Shown here piece by piece: positions 43,316 through 51,955 of a stretch of DNA of 64,000 bases. Each line of letters begins with the position of its first letter. Within the stretch, counting starts at the first letter, position 1. The notes beneath the pieces were generated by a model, which did no database searches, had not been told where the DNA came from, and worked only from the letters and a program-made list of their open reading frames with translations. Source of the DNA: Acidobacteriota bacterium (GTDB lineage Bacteria > Acidobacteriota > Thermoanaerobaculia > Gp7-AA8); contig JAJPHC010000055.1 of NCBI GenBank assembly GCA_021325515.1, positions 1-64,000 of the forward strand, in the 5' to 3' direction. The position numbers and the translations under genes were made by a program.

Positions 43316-43747
43316 TCAACGCCTCAGCAACTGGCCCTGGCGCTGCGCGGTGAACAGCGCGACCCAGCGTGCCGCCCGGATGTTGTCACGGACGATCTGA
43401 TCGTGCTCGTCGATGAGAGGGAGCACCTCGCGGCCGGTCAGTACGTACGCTGCTCGATAGTAGGCGAATGCATAGCCACCCATCCACCTCCGCTGAGGAA
43501 AATCGAGCAGAATCACATCACCGGGCTGCGTCCGCTGCCGCACCGCATTCAGGAACCGCGGATAGTCCGGCCACCACGGCCCATCCATCCGCACTCCTGC
43601 CTCGGCCTGAATCTGGCTGCGATCGACAAAGGGCCGGACGATGCGCTCGAGATCGAGAGGTGTCAGAACGAGTGCGGCAAAACATCCGGCTGCGAGCATC
43701 CACCGGATCCGCTGCTTCAGGGCGATGGGGGAATCGCCGCCGTGCAT
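43316..43747 (-). CDS. Small membrane-anchored protein of the polysaccharide block
   Basis: A 143-aa protein with one N-terminal transmembrane helix (IRWMLAAGCFAALVLTPLDL) and a soluble domain (WWPDYPRFLNAVRQRTQPGDVILLDFPQRRW). That domain resembles the periplasmic C-terminal part of larger GT-C proteins, so it may be a detached accessory domain. ATG at 43747 overlaps the preceding paralogue gene by 31 bases; an ATG at 43762 is also possible. Function unknown. Confidence 0.6.
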   Translation of the reverse strand: MHGGDSPIALKQRIRWMLAAGCFAALVLTPLDLERIVRPFVDRSQIQAEAGVRMDGPWWPDYPRFLNAVRQRTQPGDVILLDFPQRRWMGGYAFAYYRAAYVLTGREVLPLIDEHDQIVRDNIRAARWVALFTAQRQGQLLRR

Positions 43748-44952
43748 CCGTTCGCCAGCCACGTCGCGTCGAAGTCTACGCCGTACCGCCCCTCGGCGTA
43801 CATCTGCACGGTGATCCAGTTCTGGCTCGGCCGTCCCTTCGCTCCGTTGTCCAGCGAGATCCAGAACCAGCCGCCGACATCACCCGCCGCCAGCGCCGGA
43901 AACGCACTCGCAACCGATGATGTCGCGGACGACGGCGGCAGCGTCACGGCATTCGACGCCGTGGTCGCGTTCTCATGTTCGTCGAAGCGAACGATCGCGC
44001 GGACCGGCAGCTTCTCGTTCTTCGCGTAGGCGCATTCGTCGCGCGTTGCGCCGGTCACGCCCTCGCGCCAGATCATCAGATTCGTCTGAAAGCCGGTCGA
44101 GCCGCCTTCGATGAAACGCGCGGCGAAGACCGCGGGCAACGGCTGGCGGCGATCCATCTTCCGCGCTTCGGCCGGCAGGTAGCGATCGTAGAAGGTGTAG
44201 GGGAACGGTACCTGAGGAAGCACGCCCGCGGGACCGCCTTCCGGCACCGCACGCAGATGCACGAGCGGCGTGCCGCCCGCGTAGTTGCCCGTCGTCACGT
44301 TGGGATTGATGCGCTCGTAGTCACCGGTGAGCACGTTGTCGAAGAGAATCGTGTCGGTCCAGTACGACGGCTCGATCGGCGTAGTCTTCGCGCAACTGTT
44401 CACGACATCGACCGTCACATAGCCGCTCGCATACTTGTGCTGGCGGCCGACGCGGCATCCGCTGTCGCCGGCACCGGTGATGAGCATGCGCTGCAGGCGC
44501 TCACGAATCTCGTTGCTCATCGTGCCGCCGGTGCGGTCGCACTGGTTGTCCTCGAGGAAATTCGGATTCGAGTTGTTCTCCGCGGATGCAGCGCCGGGCG
44601 GCAGTCCCGAATACGTGACCGGCACGTTTCCGCGCGCGACCATCTCGTACATCGAGAGCGACTGCACGTCATATCCGGTGAGAAACATCGGAAACGAAAG
44701 AACGGGAAATCCGAAATCGCTCCAGATCGTGACGCGCACGATCTGCGGCTCCGCGCTCGTGTTGATGACGGTGAAGACCGTATTCACCGCGGAGGAGGCG
44801 GAGCTCTGCGTGTCGACTTCAAAGTACGGCAGGAGAAGGGTCGCGGCGGGATACGCACCGATGTCGCAACCCGCGTTGTTCTCCGTCGTCACGTGAGCGG
44901 CCATCATCGAGACCGTGACGGCGAGCGACGCGAGCACGAGCAGGCGTCTCAT
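43717..44952 (-). CDS. Secreted six-cysteine protein, paralogue B
   Basis: A 411-aa exported protein (signal RRLLVLASLAVTVSMMAAHV) of a family I do not recognise. Six cysteines in the mature part align with those of its upstream paralogue: NNAGCDIG, NQCDRTGG, SGCRVGRQ, NSCAKT, DECAYAK and NGCTAA. Other shared blocks are AATLLLPYFEVD, LTGYDVQSLS, LFDNVLTGDYERINP, GGTPLVHLRAVPEGG, PYTFYDR, RRQPLPA and RPSQNW. Exact overlap ATGA with paralogue A shows translational coupling. Three disulfides would fit a periplasmic or surface location. Confidence 0.8.
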   Translation of the reverse strand: MRRLLVLASLAVTVSMMAAHVTTENNAGCDIGAYPAATLLLPYFEVDTQSSASSAVNTVFTVINTSAEPQIVRVTIWSDFGFPVLSFPMFLTGYDVQSLSMYEMVARGNVPVTYSGLPPGAASAENNSNPNFLEDNQCDRTGGTMSNEIRERLQRMLITGAGDSGCRVGRQHKYASGYVTVDVVNSCAKTTPIEPSYWTDTILFDNVLTGDYERINPNVTTGNYAGGTPLVHLRAVPEGGPAGVLPQVPFPYTFYDRYLPAEARKMDRRQPLPAVFAARFIEGGSTGFQTNLMIWREGVTGATRDECAYAKNEKLPVRAIVRFDEHENATTASNAVTLPPSSATSSVASAFPALAAGDVGGWFWISLDNGAKGRPSQNWITVQMYAEGRYGVDFDATWLANGCTAAIPPSP

Positions 44953-46280
44953 TTCTCCGTCCCCGCTTTGATGATCGTCGTGACGTAGCCGCTGCCGTTC
45001 GTGCATCCGTTCTTCAGAGACGTCGCGTCGTAGTCGACTGCGTAGCGCCCCTCGGCGCTGAGCCGCACGCTGACCCAGTTCTGGCTCGGCCGCGTCACGG
45101 AGAACGGATTGCCGGCCGCTGCGTAGCCGGCACGGTTGTCGAGGTCCATCACCATCCAGCCTGTGACGCTGTAGCCGGTGAGCGGCGGAAACATCTTCGA
45201 GGTCGTCGCGACTGCCGATGCAACCGGCGTATTGCTGAACACCGCCGACGCCACCGTCGTCGGATTCTCGTCCTCATCGAAACGGACCGCGGGCTCGAAG
45301 GGCATCGCCGCGTTCGCGCTGACGCACGAAGAAGCGCCGGGACTCGCCCCCTCGCGCCACAGCACGTAGTCCGTCAGAAAGCGGCCGGTGCCGCCCTGAA
45401 TGAAGCGGGCCGCGAACGATGCAGGCAGCGGCTGCCGCCGATCGATTCGGCGCGCGCCCGGCGGCGTGAAGCGATCGTAGAACGTGTAGGGCAACGGCGT
45501 ATTGCCGGAGGGTCCGCCACCTTCCGGAATCGCCTTCAGATGAACGAGCGGATTGCCGCCCGCGAGATTTCCGGTCTGCACATCGGGATTGATGCGTTCG
45601 TAATCACCGGTGAGCACGTTGTCGAAGAGCAGGACCTGCGAGTAGTAGCTCATGTCGAGCGGCGAGATCGTCGAGCAGCCGTTCACGACATCGACCGTCA
45701 CGAAACCGGTCGCCGCGTCATGCGCGGATCCGACACGGCAACCGGACGCCGCACCCACGCCACTCGTCAGAACCGACTGCACATTCGCCAGAACCTGCGC
45801 ATCGAGCGGACCGCCGCTCGCGCCGCAACTCTCGAGCGACACGATCCGCGCATTGTCGCTGTTCGCAGCCGACTTCATTCCCCGCGCGGCGAGGCTCGAC
45901 GTCTGCGGCACGGCGCCGTGCGCCAGCACGTCATAGAGCGAGATCGACTCGACGTCGTATCCGGTGAGGAAGAGATTGAACCAGAGCGCGGGATATCCCT
46001 GATCGCTCCAGACCGTCACGCGCGCAACCTGCGGCGAGCGCGAGGTGTTGATGATCGAGAAGATCGTGTTGCGCGCCTGCGACACATGCTTCGCGATGTC
46101 GACTTCGAAGTACGGCAGCAACAGCGTCGCGGCGGGAGACGTGCCGATATCGCAGGTCGCATTGTTCTCGATCGTCGTGTTGCGCGGCGCCTGCGGCGGG
46201 CGCGTCAGCGCCCTGCGGGTTCCAGCCATCGCAAGCGCCGGAAGCGCAGCCAGAACGACAGCGAGAAGGATCCGTTTCAT
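44949..46280 (-). CDS. Secreted six-cysteine protein, paralogue A
   Basis: A 443-aa exported protein (signal KRILLAVVLAALPALAMAG), first gene of the pair. Exactly six cysteines, all matched in paralogue B: NNATCDIG, ESCGASGG, SGCRVGSA, NGCSTIS, SSCVSAN and NGCTNGS. Shared blocks include AATLLLPYFEVD, LTGYDVESIS, LFDNVLTGDYERINP, GGNPLVHLKAIPEGG and RPSQNW. The body is predicted mostly beta and lacks membrane segments after the signal. A promoter and a terminator of the gene upstream share the 78-base gap before it. Confidence 0.8.
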   Translation of the reverse strand: MKRILLAVVLAALPALAMAGTRRALTRPPQAPRNTTIENNATCDIGTSPAATLLLPYFEVDIAKHVSQARNTIFSIINTSRSPQVARVTVWSDQGYPALWFNLFLTGYDVESISLYDVLAHGAVPQTSSLAARGMKSAANSDNARIVSLESCGASGGPLDAQVLANVQSVLTSGVGAASGCRVGSAHDAATGFVTVDVVNGCSTISPLDMSYYSQVLLFDNVLTGDYERINPDVQTGNLAGGNPLVHLKAIPEGGGPSGNTPLPYTFYDRFTPPGARRIDRRQPLPASFAARFIQGGTGRFLTDYVLWREGASPGASSCVSANAAMPFEPAVRFDEDENPTTVASAVFSNTPVASAVATTSKMFPPLTGYSVTGWMVMDLDNRAGYAAAGNPFSVTRPSQNWVSVRLSAEGRYAVDYDATSLKNGCTNGSGYVTTIIKAGTEK

Positions 46281-46312
46281 TGCGCGCCGTTAACCGGATA
46301 CGTCGGTATGCG

Positions 46313-46342
46313 GTTATAGCAAAAAACCGATTGAATTGTCAG
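46313..46342 (-). promoter_or_regulatory. Promoter of the six-cysteine pair, overlapping a terminator
   Basis: On the minus strand CTGACA (46342-46337) and TATAAC (46318-46313) are spaced 18 bases and each match the sigma70 consensus at 5 of 6 positions. The -35 box uses loop and right-arm bases of the terminator hairpin at 46321-46355. Transcription would start near 46306, 26 bases before the ATG at 46280. Confidence 0.7.
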
Positions 46343-46355
46343 GCAATTCAACCGG
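46321..46355 (-). terminator. Intrinsic terminator after the glycosylphosphotransferase gene
   Basis: Minus-strand CCGGTTGAATTG (46355-46344), loop CCTGA, CAATTCAATCGG (46338-46327), then TTTTTT (46326-46321). The stem of 12 pairs includes one G-U pair. It begins a few bases after the stop codon of the gene at 46359 and ends the upstream polysaccharide transcript. Confidence 0.9.
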
Positions 46356-46358
46356 CTC

Positions 46359-47804
46359 TTACGACGCGCCGCGGCCTGAGAGGACGGCAGGGATCGTCCG
46401 CAGGAGAATCTTCAGGTCGAGCGCGGGCGACCAGTTGTCGATGTACTGCAGATCGAGCTGCATCCAGCGATCGAAGTCGACGTTGTTGCGGCCGCTGATC
46501 TGCCACAGACACGTCAGCCCCGGCTTCATCGACAGCCGGCGGCGATGCCACCGGCGATAGTTCGCCACTTCCTCCGGAATCGGAGGACGCGGTCCGACGA
46601 GGCTCATGTCGCCGCGGAACACGTTCCAGAGCTGCGGAATCTCATCGAGCGAGAACTTGCGGAGGAAGCGGCCGATGCCGGTGATGCGCGGATCGTCCTT
46701 CGCTTTGAACACCGGGCCCGTCATCTCGTTCAGATGCGAGACCTCGTCGCGGCGCGAATGAGCGTCCTCGATCATCGTGCGGAACTTGTAGAGAGTGAAG
46801 ATGCGGCCGTTGAGCCCGAGGCGCGTCTGCTTGAAGAAGACGGAACCGGGCGAGGTCAGCTTGATCAGCGCCGCGACGATGAGAATCATCGGAGCCGCGA
46901 GCACGAGCAATCCCATCGACACCGCGATGTCGAGCAGCCGCTTCATCGCGAGCTGCGTCTCATTCGACGGCGTGGTGGTGAACGTCAGGAACGGAATTCC
47001 TTCGAGCTCTTCGATCTCGATGCGCGCGACGCGATTCTGGAAGAAGTTCATCGCGACGCGCGTGCGAATGCCGAGCTCTTCGCAGAAGAGGAAGATCTGC
47101 TTCATCTCGTCGAGCTTCTTTCGCGTGACCGCGAAAACGATCTCGTCGATCGGCTCGCCGATGCCCATCCCCGTCTCCAGCAGCCTGCGCAGGTCCGGCA
47201 CGCTGCCGAAGACGCGATAGCGCGACCAGCCGTTCGCGAGACGGTGCCCGTCGGAGACGAAGCCGAGGATCTTGTAACCCCAGTACTTGTGCTCGTTGAT
47301 GGCGCGGGCGACGTCGAGCGCGCGCCGCCCCGTGCCGACGATCACGACCGTCCGGTAGTTCAGACCCTTCGAGCGGACGTAGCGCGCAATGAGCCGGAGA
47401 ACGATCTTCTCGGCGACGAGGAGAATCGCCGACAGCACGCCGAAGAGAATGAACCAGCTTCGCGAGAGCTGGCGGAGCGGCATGAGGTAGGCGACCGTCG
47501 CCAGCAGCACGTTGCCCACCATCACCACACGGACCGTCGTCAACGCCTCGGTCGTCAGCGGAATCGTGCGGTGGCTGTGATAGCTGTGGTACGTAAAAAG
47601 AAGGACGGACCAGATGATCAGGACCAGCGGAAAAATCTTGAGGTAGTCCTGAATGGGGAAGAGACCGGTGGGAAAGCGGTCGGGGGCGAGCACCGGAAAG
47701 ACGTGATCGCGGATGAAGAACGCCGCGAAGAAAGCAACAGAAGTCAGTGCAATATCAACGAGATAGACGATCCTCGCGATCAGCCGCGCTTTCTGTTTAA
47801 GCAT
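46359..47804 (-). CDS. Exopolysaccharide polyprenyl glycosylphosphotransferase
   Basis: A 481-aa initiating enzyme for surface polysaccharide, transferring a sugar-1-phosphate to undecaprenyl phosphate (WcaJ/WbaP type). Four to five N-terminal transmembrane helices, a CoA-binding-like domain with VIVGTGRRALDVARAI, and the C-terminal catalytic domain: KRLLDIAVSMGLLVLAAPM, LYKFRTMIEDAHSRRDE, LRKFSLDEIPQLWNVFRGDMS, VGPRPPIPEEV and KPGLTCLWQISGRN. The sugar cannot be told from sequence. Confidence 0.94.
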   Translation of the reverse strand: MLKQKARLIARIVYLVDIALTSVAFFAAFFIRDHVFPVLAPDRFPTGLFPIQDYLKIFPLVLIIWSVLLFTYHSYHSHRTIPLTTEALTTVRVVMVGNVLLATVAYLMPLRQLSRSWFILFGVLSAILLVAEKIVLRLIARYVRSKGLNYRTVVIVGTGRRALDVARAINEHKYWGYKILGFVSDGHRLANGWSRYRVFGSVPDLRRLLETGMGIGEPIDEIVFAVTRKKLDEMKQIFLFCEELGIRTRVAMNFFQNRVARIEIEELEGIPFLTFTTTPSNETQLAMKRLLDIAVSMGLLVLAAPMILIVAALIKLTSPGSVFFKQTRLGLNGRIFTLYKFRTMIEDAHSRRDEVSHLNEMTGPVFKAKDDPRITGIGRFLRKFSLDEIPQLWNVFRGDMSLVGPRPPIPEEVANYRRWHRRRLSMKPGLTCLWQISGRNNVDFDRWMQLDLQYIDNWSPALDLKILLRTIPAVLSGRGAS

Positions 47805-47890
47805 CAGTTCCTTCGCCCAGAACCCACCACCGGTCCGGAATGTACTGCAAAACGTTGCCGTCGTGTATACGGAGGGGCGTTCGAGAACGT

Positions 47891-48970
47891 CTAGAGCAGA
47901 CTCAGGAAAAGCCGCTCATAGGCATCCGTGACCCGCTCCCAGCCGAACCGCACAGCTGCCCGCTGTCGCGCCTGCAGAACTTGCGCCTTACGTAATGCCG
48001 GCGACGCGAGCCATTCAGTCAACGCCCGCGAGAGAGTCTCGACGGGCCGGAGAGTGAAGTAACCGACGGCGTCCCCGCCGACTTCCCGGTTCTCAGGAGT
48101 ATCGTGCGCCAGCACGCAGCCGTTCGACGCCATCGCCTCGATCAGCGCCGGGTGCGTGCCTCCCACCTCCGTCGCCTGAATGTAGATGAGCGCGTTGCGC
48201 TGCAGGGTTCGATAGTCGCCGCCGTAGAGCGCACCGGGAAAGATCACTCGATCCGACGCGTGGCGCTGCAGCTCCGCGCCGAGCTGCTTGTCATAACGCG
48301 CTTCGCCGAGCATCACGAGCGGCGGCGCGCCGGCGACCCGTTCATAGGCCTCGACGACCTCCAGCGGATTGTTCTCCGGCTCGAAGCGGCTGACATACAG
48401 CACATAGTTCTGCGCCGCGATGCCGAGCCGCTGCAGAACGCCGGTGTCGTTCTCGGCGGGAAACTCCGCGCCGTACGGAATCATCACCGGCTCGATCGCA
48501 TAGTTCTCGCGGTAGTAGCGCGCGATGACCTCGGCGTCCGCGATCACCGCGCTGGCAAAGGCCGCGGAGAACGACTCGCCGATCGCGTACACCGCGCGCC
48601 CCGCCGCGTTCCACTTCCTTCTCTTGCGCTCGATCCCGTCGACATTGATCGCAACGGGAATCCTGCGCGCCCGCAGCAGCGGGATGACGAACGCATTCGC
48701 CGCATTGCAGATGAGGATCGCATCGAAGCCGCGCCGCAGCGCGTCGAGAGACGAGAAGAACGAATGCGTGACCGTCTCGAAGTACTTGTGCCCGATCGAG
48801 GGGAGCACGATGCGGTGGATGCCGTTCCATTGCGCATCGCCGCGATCGCGGCAGTACACGCTGACGTCATGCCCGCGCGCGATGAGCCTCGTTCCCAGCT
48901 CCGCGGCAAAGGTCTCGAAGCCGCCATAGCGCGGCGGCACACCGCGCGTACCGAGAATGGCGAGCTTCAT
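47891..48970 (-). CDS. Glycosyltransferase, DUF1972 / GT4-type
   Basis: A 359-aa GT-B glycosyltransferase with the N-terminal DUF1972 block KLAILGTRGVPPRYGGFETFA, typical of rhamnosyltransferase-like capsule enzymes, and the GT4 donor-binding region (VEVGGTHPALIEAMASNGCVL with the usual Glu). It precedes the glycosylphosphotransferase gene by 86 bases. ATG at 48970 gives the canonical N-terminus. Confidence 0.9.
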   Translation of the reverse strand: MKLAILGTRGVPPRYGGFETFAAELGTRLIARGHDVSVYCRDRGDAQWNGIHRIVLPSIGHKYFETVTHSFFSSLDALRRGFDAILICNAANAFVIPLLRARRIPVAINVDGIERKRRKWNAAGRAVYAIGESFSAAFASAVIADAEVIARYYRENYAIEPVMIPYGAEFPAENDTGVLQRLGIAAQNYVLYVSRFEPENNPLEVVEAYERVAGAPPLVMLGEARYDKQLGAELQRHASDRVIFPGALYGGDYRTLQRNALIYIQATEVGGTHPALIEAMASNGCVLAHDTPENREVGGDAVGYFTLRPVETLSRALTEWLASPALRKAQVLQARQRAAVRFGWERVTDAYERLFLSLL

Positions 48971-48984
48971 CGAATGAGCTCCAC

Positions 48985-49905
48985 TCACTCGAACCACCTG
49001 GCCAGTTCCCGATCCGATACGCGCCTGCGGCTCTGAATCGCGCGCCGCTTTGCCATGACGCGCTTGCGATTGCTCCACAGCCACGCGAACGCAGGCAGCG
49101 AGCTGCGCTCGATCGTCAGCGAAGCGAGGATGACGACGAGATCGCGGAAGAGCTCGAACGGCGCGTTGCGCAGTGCGAGGTACGCACCTTCGTTCTTCAG
49201 CCGCAGCAGAAAGCGGTTCTTCACGCTGTGCATGTTGATCGCCGCCGGCAGCTCGCGCCGCCGTTCCGGCGTGACGCGCCGCACGTGATACGCGACGGCC
49301 GCGGGCACGTAGAGGGCGCGCCACCCGAAGAGCTGCCCGCGCCACGCGATGTCGGCATCTTCGCGATAGGCAAAGAAGTCTTCATCGAACGGCTGGCCGT
49401 CGATCGCGACGTCCTCGAGAAACGTCCGCCGGTACATCCCTGCTGCGCCGGAGACGCCGAAGACTTCGCGCCGCTCATCCGATTGCAGATCGAAATGCCG
49501 GCCGGAGCGCGTCATGCGGATGCCCATCGAGTCGATGACACCCGGCTCCTCCGCGCGCAGCAGCCTGCCCGTCGCCATTCCGTACCGTTCTCCCGCGGCG
49601 TCGAGCGCCTTCACGATCTGTTCGATGTAATCGGGCTCGAGGAACGCGTCGGGATTGCAGAGAAGAATGAGCTCGCCGGCCGATGCCGCGATTCCCTGAT
49701 TCACCGCGGCGGCGAATCCGCGGTTGGTGTCGTTGCGGATGACACGGGCGCGCGTTGCAAGAGCGGCGCTCTCATCCGCCGACGCGTTATCGACGACGAT
49801 CAGCTCGGCGTCGGGCCAGGTCTGTTGCGCGATGGCGGCGAGACAGCGCGGAAGATGTTGCGCGCTGTTCCACGTCACGACGACGATGGAGACCCGTCGT
49901 CCCAT
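48985..49905 (-). CDS. GT2-family glycosyltransferase
   Basis: A 306-aa GT-A enzyme: VSIVVVTWNSAQHLPRCLAAI, ELIVVDNASADES, the NRGFAAAVNQG and LLCNPDAFLEPDYIEQI blocks and an acceptor-side FFAYREDADIAWR, which is near the usual EDVD pattern. The C-terminus has amphipathic and hydrophobic stretches typical of rhamnosyl or other NDP-sugar transferases of O-antigen loci. It overlaps the next gene upstream by 31 bases. Confidence 0.9.
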   Translation of the reverse strand: MGRRVSIVVVTWNSAQHLPRCLAAIAQQTWPDAELIVVDNASADESAALATRARVIRNDTNRGFAAAVNQGIAASAGELILLCNPDAFLEPDYIEQIVKALDAAGERYGMATGRLLRAEEPGVIDSMGIRMTRSGRHFDLQSDERREVFGVSGAAGMYRRTFLEDVAIDGQPFDEDFFAYREDADIAWRGQLFGWRALYVPAAVAYHVRRVTPERRRELPAAINMHSVKNRFLLRLKNEGAYLALRNAPFELFRDLVVILASLTIERSSLPAFAWLWSNRKRVMAKRRAIQSRRRVSDRELARWFE

Positions 49906-50888
49906 CGATTGAGCGCTTTCTTCGCCACCGCGACGTAGGCGCGGAATGCCGCGAGGCGTCCGTCACCATTGGCCAGTCCGGCGAGCGCGGCGAGGCATCG
50001 CAGCATCATCCCCGCAATGATCATCCATCGCATCGCTTCGCTCTCGCCCTGCGAGAACCACTTGCGCGCGTAGAGCCACATGTTGCGGTACCAGACATCG
50101 ACAAAGCGCGCGTGACCGACATGCTCGAGACTCGCGCCGCCGAAGTGCCGCGCGCGCGCCGCGGGGATCGCGTAGATCTGTTTCCCGGCATCCATCATCC
50201 GGCGGCAGAAGTCGACGTCTTCGAACCACGCGGGAGCGAATCGCTCATCGAGCGGACCGATCGACTCGAAGACCTCGCGACGAATCAGGAATGCCGCGGC
50301 CGCCGGCTGCTCGACGCGGATCGGGTGCGTCAGGTCGGCATCGCGAAAGCGATAGCGCGATGTCGCCGGATTTCCCGGAAAGAGTTTGTCGACGAGCAGA
50401 ATCTCGGCGGCAAAACTGCGCAGCGTCGGCAGACGCCGCAACTGAAACTCGCGCTGCGTTTCGCCGCTCTCGTCCTGCAGCAGCGGCGCCGCTGCGGCCA
50501 CGTCGGGATGCTGATCGAGAAAATTCACGAGCAGCGTGAGCGCGCCCGGTTCGAGCTCGCAGTCGGGATTCAGAAAGAAGACGAACCGTCCGGCCGATTG
50601 CTCCAGCGCGCGATTCGTGCCGGCGGCAAAGCCGTCGTTCTTCGGCGAACGGATGACGACGGGCAGGGGCGCCTGTCCAACATGCGCCAGCGTGCTGTCC
50701 GACGAGGCGTTGTCGTAGATGACCACCTCGTGCGAGATGCCTTCGCAGGCGGCGCCGATGGAACGGAGGCAGCGATCGATCCATCGCTCGCTGTTCCAGG
50801 TCACGATCAGGATGGAGACATCCACCGGCTGCGGAACACTGCGCAACGCGGGGCGTGCCGGAATCGTCACCGGCTCCTGCTCGATCAT
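49875..50888 (-). CDS. GT2-family glycosyltransferase
   Basis: A 337-aa GT-A glycosyltransferase: VSILIVTWNSERWIDRCLRSI, VVIYDNASSDST, NDGFAAGTNRAL, FFLNPDCELEPGAL and APAWFEDVDFCRRM. The ATG at 50888 is preferred over 50906 or 50948 because it makes an ATGA overlap with the upstream GT4 gene, as elsewhere in this operon. Sugar specificity unknown. Confidence 0.9.
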   Translation of the reverse strand: MIEQEPVTIPARPALRSVPQPVDVSILIVTWNSERWIDRCLRSIGAACEGISHEVVIYDNASSDSTLAHVGQAPLPVVIRSPKNDGFAAGTNRALEQSAGRFVFFLNPDCELEPGALTLLVNFLDQHPDVAAAAPLLQDESGETQREFQLRRLPTLRSFAAEILLVDKLFPGNPATSRYRFRDADLTHPIRVEQPAAAAFLIRREVFESIGPLDERFAPAWFEDVDFCRRMMDAGKQIYAIPAARARHFGGASLEHVGHARFVDVWYRNMWLYARKWFSQGESEAMRWMIIAGMMLRCLAALAGLANGDGRLAAFRAYVAVAKKALNRWDDGSPSSS

Positions 50889-51955
50889 CGGATTTGCTTC
50901 TGCCATTCGCTCACTGCGCCGATCAGAGGACGCGCGACGACATCCCACGCGAATCGGGACCGCATGCGCACCAGATTAGCTACGCAAGCGGCGTGAAAAG
51001 CGTCGTCGGTCAAAAGGCGACGGATCGCCTGCGTGACTGCCTCCTCATCCCCCGCCGGAACGACGATCCCGAGTTTCTCGCGCGCGACCAGTTCCGCCGC
51101 GAATCCTCGCTCGGTCGCCACGACCGGGACTCCTGCCGCAATCGCATCAAAGAGACGCGTGCGGATGGAGTAGACCGCCTCTACCGTCGGGCGGTGGAGC
51201 ATGATAGCCACTTTCCCACTGCGCAGCCACGACAATCGCTCTCTGTAAGGCACCCACTCCTGATTCGCAGCCACGACCCCGTTCCCCCGCGCGAGCAGCG
51301 CATCGAAACGGTCTTCACGCCGCCGGTCGACGGCGTGCGGATTCGGCCGCGCGCGTCCGAGAAACAGCAGCCGGCATCGCAGTCCCTCGCGGTTGAGCCG
51401 CAGCACGGCGTCGACCGCGAGTCCCGGGTCGAGCCACTCCCACAAGCCACCGCCCCAGACGATCACGTTGTCCTGCGGCTTCGGACATCCCGCCGTCTCT
51501 TCCAGATCGACTCCAAACGGCACCTCGATCCAGGGCGTGTCGCTGCTCTGCAGTTGCTGGTAGAACTCGCGCTGCTTCGCCGCCGCGCACATGAGCAGAT
51601 CCGCATGCCGCAGCGCATACGTGAGGCGCGACCACTCGGCGGCGAGATGCACGCGCTGCCGGATCGACGGCGCGTTGCCATAGAGCTCGCGCAGTTCGAG
51701 CACGTTGGGATCGAAGAGATCGTAGATGATCCGCTGCGAGCCGCGGCGCTTGCGAAAACCGCGCACCGGCTGGCCGATCAGCACATCCGCATCGCGCAGC
51801 GCATCACGCGAATCGCCCTGTGCGATCAGAGCCGTGTCGAAGTGCTTCGCCAGCTCGCGCGCGAGATGCATCGCGCGAATGCCGGGGCCGGCCATCCGCT
51901 CGCCGACGATGTCCGGCGTGGTGACGACGACGCGAAACGGCCGCTCATTCGTCAT
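50885..51955 (-). CDS. GT4-family glycosyltransferase
   Basis: A 356-aa GT-B glycosyltransferase: VVVTTPDIVGERMAGPGIRAMHLA at the N-terminus, VIVWGGGLWEWLDPG, LLFLGRARPNP and the donor region YSIRTRLFDAIAAGVPVVATERGFAAELV. It lies between two GT2 genes with 4-base and 11-base overlaps, so it belongs to the same transcript. The acceptor is unknown. Confidence 0.88.
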   Translation of the reverse strand: MTNERPFRVVVTTPDIVGERMAGPGIRAMHLARELAKHFDTALIAQGDSRDALRDADVLIGQPVRGFRKRRGSQRIIYDLFDPNVLELRELYGNAPSIRQRVHLAAEWSRLTYALRHADLLMCAAAKQREFYQQLQSSDTPWIEVPFGVDLEETAGCPKPQDNVIVWGGGLWEWLDPGLAVDAVLRLNREGLRCRLLFLGRARPNPHAVDRRREDRFDALLARGNGVVAANQEWVPYRERLSWLRSGKVAIMLHRPTVEAVYSIRTRLFDAIAAGVPVVATERGFAAELVAREKLGIVVPAGDEEAVTQAIRRLLTDDAFHAACVANLVRMRSRFAWDVVARPLIGAVSEWQKQIR

